This document shows positions 25,467 through 31,446 of a stretch of 64,000 nt of DNA, in pieces. Position 1 is the stretch's first letter. Each line of letters begins with the position of its first letter. The notes under the pieces are model-generated. The model ran no database searches, was not told where the DNA came from, and worked only from the letters and a program-made list of their open reading frames with translations. Source of the stretch: Candidatus Methylobacter oryzae (GTDB lineage Bacteria; Pseudomonadota; Gammaproteobacteria; Methylococcales; Methylomonadaceae); contig CAMAUL010000003.1 in assembly GCA_945861405.1 (NCBI GenBank), positions 1 to 64,000 of the forward strand, written 5' to 3'. Position numbers and translations under genes: made by a program.

Positions 25467-27491
25467 ATGCGTAGCGTTACTTTGCTGTTGGTCGCCCTGC
25501 TTTCCTTAAGCGGGGCGGCTGTGGGAGAGACTTTAGTCTCGACAAGCGCGGCTAAAGCCGCTCCCACGGAAACGGAAGCAAAGCCGGTTAATGCCGAGAC
25601 GCCCGACAGCAAATGTCTGGAATGCCATGGCGTGAAAGGCTTCGCCGCGCCCATTGGAGAATTTGGCGAGGGCCGCAAACGTTCTTTGTACGTGGAGGCA
25701 GATATTCTGCACGACAGCATCCACGCCAATGAACATTGCGTTTCCTGTCACTCCACTATTGACCGGATTCCGCACCAAATCACCGCGCAAAAACAGCAAG
25801 TGGATTGCGTCGGTTGCCACAAAAAACAGTCGGCAAAATTTACCGAACTGCATACCGAAGACAGCATGGCCAGGGTGTTGGCTGGGCTGCCGCCGGATAT
25901 TCCACCGCCGTCCAAGATACAACAGGAAGGCGAACACTATCTCGACTCCATCCACGCCAAACCCAACAAAAACAATCCGACTCATCCTAATGCCGCTTGC
26001 TGGGATTGTCACGGCAAACACAACGTTTTCCCTGTGACCCGCAAGGAAGCGCAAACCTACCGTCTCAGTTCGCCGCAAACCTGCGGCGCTTGTCATGAAA
26101 AGGCGCTCAAGGATTACACCAACTCCGCTCACGGCGCCAAGGTGAAGCGTGAAGGCAAGCTCGATTCTGCTGTGTGCAGCGATTGCCACAGCGCCCACAA
26201 GGTCGCCTCTATCAAGGAAGACCCGGTAAAGCTGGCCATTACTGAAAACTGTGGCGGTTGTCATGAAAAAGAGCAGCTTACCTACCGTAACACCTACCAC
26301 GGACAAATTAACCGGCTGGGTTATACGCACACCGCCAAGTGCGCTGATTGTCACGGTTCGCACAATATCCTGCCGAGCAAAAACCCACAAGCGCCTACCC
26401 ATTCAAGCCAGCGGCTTAAAACCTGTTCAAGCGAATGCCACAAGCAGGCATCCGCCGGATTCGTCAGTTTCGAACCGCACGGCAATACGCATGATTACCA
26501 ACGTTTCCCGGCGATGTGGATTACCTCCAAATTCATGATTGCTTTGCTGTTCGGTGTGTTTTTGTTGTTTTGGACGCATTCGGCGTTGTGGTTTCGGCGC
26601 GAATATCTTGACCGCAAAACAGGCGCAGCCATGCTGCACATTGACCACAACGGCGAACCCGTGCTTAAGCAGGCGCACATCCAACGTTTTTCGTGGCAAT
26701 GGCGGCTCACCCATCTGATCTTGGCATTGGCCGTGATGACCCTGGTTTTGACCGGCACGACAGTGTTATATGCAGACAGTTTTTGGGCGCCAACGATGAT
26801 GAAGCTGCTCGGCGGGCCAAAAGTTGCTGCCGTGATTCACCGCGTTGCCGCAAGCACCTTTGGGGCGATCTTCTTTGGTCATATTAGCGTCGCGTTGTAC
26901 AAGATTTTGGTGACAGACAAAGGCCGCTTCAAATGGTTCGGCCCCCATTCCCTGCTGCCGAACAAAAAAGATTGGCGCGACTTTATTGCGATGCTGCTTT
27001 GGTTCCTCGGTAAAGGGCAGCGCCCCGTATTTGACCGTTGGACATACTGGGAAAAGTTCGATTACTGGGCGCCGTTCTGGGGTATGTTCATCATTGGTTT
27101 ATCCGGTTTGACACTATGGTTTCCGGTGTTTTTCGGCAAATTCCTGCCGGGCTGGGTATTCAACGTCGCGACCATCGTCCACGGCGAAGAGGCATTTCTG
27201 GCAGCGGTATTCCTGTTCACCGTGCATTTCTTCAACTGCCATTTCCGGCCCGAGAAATTTCCTGTGGATGTGATCATGTTTACCGGCAGTCAAACCTTGG
27301 CTGAATTCCAGCATGAACGCCCCCTGGAATATGCGCGCTTGGTCAGTGAAGGCAAGCTGGAACAATATCTGGTTGGCGCTCCTTCCGTCAAAATGGCGCG
27401 TTATTCCAGAATTCTTGGCCTGACACTGATCGCCATTGGCTTAATGCTGTTGGTTTTGGTGCTGCTCGGTTTTATGCAGAGCTTTTTTTAA
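25467..27491 (+). CDS. Nine-heme cytochrome c fused to a cytochrome b-like membrane domain
   Basis: 674 residues. A signal peptide (about 1-21) precedes a periplasmic region with eight CxxCH motifs (CLECH through CADCH, about residues 50-300) and one CxxxCH site (CSSECH). Then come about six membrane helices from near residue 350 (first MWITSKFMIALLFG) with candidate heme b histidines in RLTHL, VIHRVA, FGHIS, IVHGEE and TVHFF. This build suits electron exchange between the quinone pool and the octaheme protein. Residues 19-34 are encoded by a palindromic repeat (25521-25567). No TonB or ATPase features. Confidence 0.85.
   Translation: MRSVTLLLVALLSLSGAAVGETLVSTSAAKAAPTETEAKPVNAETPDSKCLECHGVKGFAAPIGEFGEGRKRSLYVEADILHDSIHANEHCVSCHSTIDRIPHQITAQKQQVDCVGCHKKQSAKFTELHTEDSMARVLAGLPPDIPPPSKIQQEGEHYLDSIHAKPNKNNPTHPNAACWDCHGKHNVFPVTRKEAQTYRLSSPQTCGACHEKALKDYTNSAHGAKVKREGKLDSAVCSDCHSAHKVASIKEDPVKLAITENCGGCHEKEQLTYRNTYHGQINRLGYTHTAKCADCHGSHNILPSKNPQAPTHSSQRLKTCSSECHKQASAGFVSFEPHGNTHDYQRFPAMWITSKFMIALLFGVFLLFWTHSALWFRREYLDRKTGAAMLHIDHNGEPVLKQAHIQRFSWQWRLTHLILALAVMTLVLTGTTVLYADSFWAPTMMKLLGGPKVAAVIHRVAASTFGAIFFGHISVALYKILVTDKGRFKWFGPHSLLPNKKDWRDFIAMLLWFLGKGQRPVFDRWTYWEKFDYWAPFWGMFIIGLSGLTLWFPVFFGKFLPGWVFNVATIVHGEEAFLAAVFLFTVHFFNCHFRPEKFPVDVIMFTGSQTLAEFQHERPLEYARLVSEGKLEQYLVGAPSVKMARYSRILGLTLIAIGLMLLVLVLLGFMQSFF
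25521..25567. repeat. GTGGGAG..CTCCCAC palindrome inside the cytochrome coding sequence
   Basis: GTGGGAG at 25521-25527 and CTCCCAC at 25561-25567 frame two shorter arms, CTTTAG and CTAAAG. It is the intergenic GTGGG/CTTTAG palindrome family (compare 15301-15364) placed just after the signal peptide, reading through as ETLVSTSAAKAAPT. Confidence 0.85.
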
Positions 27492-27648
27492 CTATTCAGC
27501 GTCATTAATAGAACACGGATGACACGGATTGGACAGATTTAAACGGATTTTTAAAAGCCGAAGCCAAATTTGTTATGCGGTTTTTAATCGGTGTTTATCC
27601 GTCCAATCCGTGCCATCAGTGTTCCATTTCTATATGTGCTGAATAGTT
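27490..27648. repeat. AACTATTCAGC inverted-repeat element
   Basis: AACTATTCAGC (27490-27500) and GCTGAATAGTT (27638-27648) are perfect terminal inverted repeats. Further inside, AACACGGATG..CACGGATTGGAC pairs with GTCCAATCCGTG..CAGTGTT. It overlaps the last bases of the cytochrome stop codon. Partial relatives: 7088-7150, 53700-53770 and about 54060-54085. Confidence 0.8.
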
Positions 27649-27699
27649 ACAGTTTTTTTGAGGTGACTTAGGTGTTTCAACTGTCTTACGTAGATACCA

Positions 27700-29415
27700 A
27701 TGAGCGAGCAACAACTTAGCGTTCAAACCGGTTTTGCATCCCTGCAAGGTCGGCGCGGTGACAATCAGGACTTTGGCGGCTTTACTTTACCTAGCGGCAA
27801 AGATTTAGCGTTACGCGGTCTTGTTGTTGCGGTGGCAGATGGCGTGGGTGGCATGAAGGGTGGACGTGTAGCAGCGGAAACCTGTGTACGCCTATTCATG
27901 GATGGTTTTTACAGTCTGCCGGAAACCCTTGGCAGCGAACAACTGGCGTCAAGATGTCTAAATGCCGTCAATCGGTGGATTCACACCATCGGCCAGCGTG
28001 ATCCGGCGCTGGCGGGCATGGCAACGACCTTTACCGCGCTGATTTTGCATAATCGCCAGGCATGTCTGATACATGTCGGCGATTCGCGTCTTTATCGTCT
28101 ACGCGGTAACCGACTGGAAAGATTGACCAACGACCATACCTTTAAAAACCCGGACATGGATCACGTCCTGTATCGGGCAGTGGGCATCGAGCAAACCGTT
28201 TGCGCCGATTGCACGATGCACGCCCTGGAAGCGCATGACCGGTTTTTACTGTGTTCCGACGGCTTATACGCAAATCTTCGCGAAAACGACATCCGTAACC
28301 TGCTGTTAGAGCGCAGATCACCCGAAAGCAGCGCAGAAGACTTGACGCAACTGGCATTCGATCAAGGTAGCCAGGACAACATCACCGCGCTGGTGGTGGA
28401 TGTGCTTAGCCTGCCGACGCCAAACCGCCCGGCGTTGGAAGCAAGTATCGGTGTGTTGCCGTTACTGGATTTGCCCGCTATCGGGCAGACCATTGACGAC
28501 TTCACTCTGGAGAAAAATATCGCCAGCGGACGTTACAGCTCCCTGTTCCTGGCTGAAGATTTGCACAACCAACGCCGGGTGGTGTTGAAATTTCCCCATC
28601 CCCGCGTCGCCGACGAACAGGCCTACTACAGCGCATTCCTGCGCGAAGCCTGGATAGGCGCGCGCGTACACAGCCCTTGGGTATCCGAAGTCATAGAATT
28701 ACCGCCCGACCGCCAGAGCCGCCTTTACTCGGTGCAGCCTTATTACGCGGGAGAAACACTGGAGCAACGCATTAAACGCTCCGGGTTAATCACGCTTGAT
28801 GCGGGAGTGGAGATAGCCTTGCGCTTGTGTAAAGGCGTACATGCCTTACACCGTCAGCGGATCATTCACCGCGACATCAAGCCTGACAATATCCTGCTGC
28901 TGGATGATGGCGGTTTGAAATTGCTGGATATGGGGGTGGCACGTCTACCGGCGTGGGATGAACTACCCGATGCTGCAATCCCCGGTACCGCCAGTTACAT
29001 GGCTCCCGAACAGTTCAAAGGCGTTCCCGGCACGGAAGCGACTGACGTGTTCGCCGTTGGTGTATCGCTGTATCGCTTGTTCGCACAGGGTGGGTATCCC
29101 TACGGTGAAATTGAACCGTTCAGCACCCCCCGTTACCACAACCCGCCCAAAAGCCTCGCTGTTGTTCGACCGGACTTGCCCATCTGGCTGGATGGGGTTT
29201 TAAGTCATGCGCTAGCCATTGACCCGAAGGAACGTTATGCCGACATCATGGAACTGGTTTATGATTTGGAAAACGGTTTGGCCAAAGGCGGGCAGATTAA
29301 ACAGGGCAAACGTTCCTGGTATGAACAAAATCCCCTGTTGTTTTGGAAATGTACTTCTCTCGCGCTTTTGTTAGCGTTGTTAATCAGCCAAATGTTTGTG
29401 CATATGGGTAGTTAA
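27700..29415 (+). CDS. PP2C phosphatase / Ser-Thr protein kinase fusion
   Basis: 571 residues. Residues about 1-235 are a PP2C-type phosphatase (RRGDNQD, VADGVGG, GDSRLYRLR, CSDGLY, QGSQDNITALVV). Residues about 268-525 are a Hanks-type kinase: VLKFPH with Lys297, HRDIKPDN with catalytic Asp392, DMG (410-412) in place of DFG, and GTASYMAPEQ in the activation segment. A single C-terminal helix (about 546-565) anchors it to the membrane with the enzymes in the cytoplasm. As I recall, bifunctional proteins of this kind sit in assimilatory nitrate clusters of pseudomonads, next to nitrate transporters, supporting a nitrogen role here. Confidence 0.9.
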   Translation: MSEQQLSVQTGFASLQGRRGDNQDFGGFTLPSGKDLALRGLVVAVADGVGGMKGGRVAAETCVRLFMDGFYSLPETLGSEQLASRCLNAVNRWIHTIGQRDPALAGMATTFTALILHNRQACLIHVGDSRLYRLRGNRLERLTNDHTFKNPDMDHVLYRAVGIEQTVCADCTMHALEAHDRFLLCSDGLYANLRENDIRNLLLERRSPESSAEDLTQLAFDQGSQDNITALVVDVLSLPTPNRPALEASIGVLPLLDLPAIGQTIDDFTLEKNIASGRYSSLFLAEDLHNQRRVVLKFPHPRVADEQAYYSAFLREAWIGARVHSPWVSEVIELPPDRQSRLYSVQPYYAGETLEQRIKRSGLITLDAGVEIALRLCKGVHALHRQRIIHRDIKPDNILLLDDGGLKLLDMGVARLPAWDELPDAAIPGTASYMAPEQFKGVPGTEATDVFAVGVSLYRLFAQGGYPYGEIEPFSTPRYHNPPKSLAVVRPDLPIWLDGVLSHALAIDPKERYADIMELVYDLENGLAKGGQIKQGKRSWYEQNPLLFWKCTSLALLLALLISQMFVHMGS

Positions 29416-29522
29416 GGGGTGGCAACTGCCGGATGGGTATGTTGAACTGTTCGAAACGTTTTGCGTTAAACGTAGCCGCTTAGCTCGGACATCGCAGAAA
29501 CGCTAGGGACGGGGTTGCAAAC

Positions 29523-29655
29523 CCAATGCCGTTAAGTTAAGCGATTTTTTATTTCATATGAGAAATAGTGATCGCTGGAGTGCAAGCTCTGCTTGCATTA
29601 GCAGGCGGAGCCTGCACTCCAAATGCCGAAGGCTTTCCTTAACTAACGGCATTGG
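29523..29655. mobile_element. 133-bp miniature element (MITE-like), copy A
   Basis: Terminal inverted repeats CCAATGCCGTTAAGTTAAG and CTTAACTAACGGCATTGG bound an internal GGAGTGCAAGCTCTGCTTGC palindrome. A second copy at 34579-34816 has the same 133-base length once its own insertion is removed. Here the flanks are inverted GGGACGGGGTTGCAAAC arms (about 29506-29522 and 29656-29672), so the element sits within, or captured, another palindrome. It has no coding capacity. Confidence 0.85.
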
Positions 29656-30006
29656 GTTTGCAACCCCGTCCCGCTTGGAGTTTGTACTCCAAATTCTTAA
29701 TACGTTCACAGTCTCTGGAACTTGAGAACGAGCGGAAGATGTTGACAGGTTGGCGGATGAAGCCTACAAGACAGCAGAAAGAATCTACAGGACGGCGGAC
29801 AATGGCGTTCCTGTCTGCATTAACTTCATAGCAGTGGTGATGACAATGATGAGAATGGTGATGGAGATAGTGATGGTGATAGCGGTAGTGGGCGGGATGG
29901 TGTTCATAATGAAAGTGAGCGCAAAAGAAAATAATTCCAATGACGTATTGTCTGATAATGATAATGGTGATGACAATAACGATAGTGACACATCGCAGAA
30001 ACGTTA

Positions 30007-30031
30007 GGGACGGGGTTGCAAACCCCGTCCC
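30007..30031. repeat. GGGACGGGGTTGCAAACCCC palindrome, uninterrupted copy
   Basis: The 25-base near-perfect palindrome (GGGACGGGG / CCCCGTCCC around TTGCAAA) has the same flanks (CATCGCAGAAACG before, CGCTTGGAG after) as the interrupted version around 29487-29680. It therefore serves as a comparison site for copy A. Confidence 0.8.
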
Positions 30032-30221
30032 GCTTGGAGCACGTACACGCGAGCCTTGTACTCCGGTATGGAATCCAACGCTGGCTTTGCGCAACTATGA
30101 CGGCGTTGAGTATAGAGCGGTGAGCGGTCGAAAAACCTCGATGATTTTCGTTCGATGCTACAATTAAAAGAAAGTAAACTGTTGAGAAAATCAGTGGTGT
30201 AAACGCCAAAGGAGCAACAAC

Positions 30222-30429
30222 ATGACCGACAATCGAAAACTTAGTACTTGAGCATCTACGAGTCATAAGAGCGGATATGTCCTCCATGAAAGATGATGTG
30301 CGTGAAATTAAATCACGGGTCAACACGCTGGAAGCCGGGCAGGCCTACGATTATTCAACAGATTGGGCATCTTGCTGGAATGGCAGCCGAGCAGCATACA
30401 AAAAAAGGGGTCAAAAGGGGTCAGAGTAA
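30222..30429 (+). pseudogene. Broken small coiled-coil protein gene
   Basis: ATG 30222 follows AAAGGAG and reads MTDNRKLST before a TGA at 30249. In the next frame VLEHLRVIRADM continues with MKDDVREIKSRVNTLEAG. Joined, these match the start of a common small helical protein (MTDN..LVLEHLRAIR..). A frameshift near 30245 and a truncated end, where the frame runs into a GGGGTCAGAGTA repeat, mark it as a pseudogene. It lies just upstream of a toxin-antitoxin pair. Confidence 0.6.
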
Positions 30430-30487
30430 ACTTAATTTAAGCTTACTCCCGAAGAAGCTTAAGTAAGCGCCATTCTACTCTGACCCC
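30417..30487. repeat. GGGGTCAGAGTA inverted repeat
   Basis: GGGGTCAGAGTA (30417-30428) and TACTCTGACCCC (30476-30487) are perfect inverted ends around AAGCTTAC/GTAAGC-like inner arms. This type of palindrome is often found beside REP-associated tyrosine transposases, none of which is in the window. Confidence 0.8.
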
Positions 30488-30532
30488 AGTTATTTTCAGT
30501 TATTTTTAACGAACAAACCGGAGCACAGAACC

Positions 30533-30772
30533 ATGGCAGCGTATAGCGAATGTATCCCTTTAATTAATCAACTTAACCATGACGACAAGCTACGGTTGGC
30601 GCAATGGCTGATTAAAGCCATTGCCCAAGAAGAAGGTGTCAATAGTCCTGTACTCGATAATGCAAGCAAGCAATCAGGATTATGTGGTATTTGGCAAGAT
30701 TCACGCTCTGGTGGCGAGATTGCGCAAGACATTGTAAGCAGTAGAACGCCAGCAAGAGATATTACGTTATGA
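30533..30772 (+). CDS. Antitoxin of a VapBC-like pair
   Basis: 79 residues, starting MAAYSECIPLINQLNHDDKL, with a helical N-terminus and a C-terminus rich in D/R/S (CGIWQDSRSGGEIAQDI) that would wrap the toxin. It lacks an obvious DNA-binding motif. The final ATGA overlap with the PIN-domain gene and its size identify it by position. GGAG lies about 12 bases before ATG 30533. Confidence 0.7.
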   Translation: MAAYSECIPLINQLNHDDKLRLAQWLIKAIAQEEGVNSPVLDNASKQSGLCGIWQDSRSGGEIAQDIVSSRTPARDITL

Positions 30773-31170
30773 ACTATCTGTTGGATACCGATACGCTGAT
30801 TTATTGGCTTAAAGGCGATAAAAACATAGAGAAAAACGCGTTAAATTTTGGTTTGAAAAATCTTGGCTATTCCGTTATTTCTCATGCTGAGCTTTATTTC
30901 GGTGCGTACAACTCAGCGCAAAAAGATAAAAACTTACGAGCTATTCAGGTCGTTAATCAAAAACTGGCATTAGTTAATTTTAATGCTGAATCAGCACAGT
31001 TATTCGGCTTGATCAAAGCGGATTTAAAACAGCAGGGTAATATCATTTTGGATGCTGATATTATGATTGCTGCAATTGCGTTGTCTCATAAACTTGTGCT
31101 GGTAACCAACAACGAGAAGCATTTTATTAGAATTCCAGATCTAAATATTGAAAATTGGGTAAAAAAATGA
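30769..31170 (+). CDS. PIN-domain toxin (VapC type)
   Basis: 133 residues. The first acidic site is in MNYLLDTDTLIYWLKG (Asp6, Asp8), the glutamate is in SHAELYFGA, and the C-terminal acidic pair is in DADIMIAAIAL and VTNNEKHF. Together these give the four-residue PIN nuclease centre. VapC toxins cleave tRNA or rRNA when the antitoxin is lost. Overlaps the antitoxin by four bases. Confidence 0.88.
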   Translation: MNYLLDTDTLIYWLKGDKNIEKNALNFGLKNLGYSVISHAELYFGAYNSAQKDKNLRAIQVVNQKLALVNFNAESAQLFGLIKADLKQQGNIILDADIMIAAIALSHKLVLVTNNEKHFIRIPDLNIENWVKK

Positions 31171-31371
31171 AAGTTCTGTGGGCATGCTGTTTATGCCTGA
31201 CATAGCTATGCAAATCTCATAGAATAGGATGAAGCAATCATGACTTGTTGCATAGAGGTAAAAAATAAAGACAGCAGAGATTTGAAAGGCATGATGTTTT
31301 CTATGCTGGTCGGCATGGCGCACACGAAGCCAAGTGAGTGGGCGCTAGGCGGTGAATCGCGCCTGAGACAG

Positions 31372-31384
31372 CCCCCCCCCCCCC
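31372..31384 (+). repeat. 13-base poly-C tract upstream of a c-di-GMP gene
   Basis: Thirteen consecutive C residues, the longest homopolymer I noticed in the window, end 62 bases before ATG 31447. Such tracts slip during replication. Here it could change promoter spacing or leader structure. It also crosses a doubtful small frame (31240-31440). Confidence 0.85.
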
Positions 31385-31446
31385 GAAAAAGCCCGATACA
31401 CGGCCCGCAGCGCGGCGCTGTAGTTATCGTCAAACACTGACAGCAC

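Larger units (their letters stand above)
29416..30221. other. Repeat-rich region with a GATG/GGTGAT low-complexity tract
   Basis: About 800 bases without a supportable gene. It contains a miniature element (29523-29655), an intact 25-base palindrome (30007-30031) and, from about 29833 to 29990, imprecise repeats of GATGRTGA type. A frame opening with TTG at 29750 crosses the tract, and another frame would read an Asp/Gly/Ser-rich string, but neither has a start or codon pattern I trust. It could be a decayed gene. Confidence 0.4.

Noticed and set aside
23940..27491. Ammonia-oxidiser haoAB-cycAB cluster
   Set aside because: No cycA/haoB-like genes are present and the partner gene is a membrane fusion of a different build; the transporter and kinase context differ.
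29750..30007. 85-codon frame across the GATG-rich tract
   Set aside because: TTG start without ribosome binding site, composition set by the simple-sequence tract, and the end overlaps a palindrome.
31240..31440. 66-codon frame across the poly-C run
   Set aside because: No homology recognised; frame depends on homopolymer length and ends beside the GGDEF-EAL leader.
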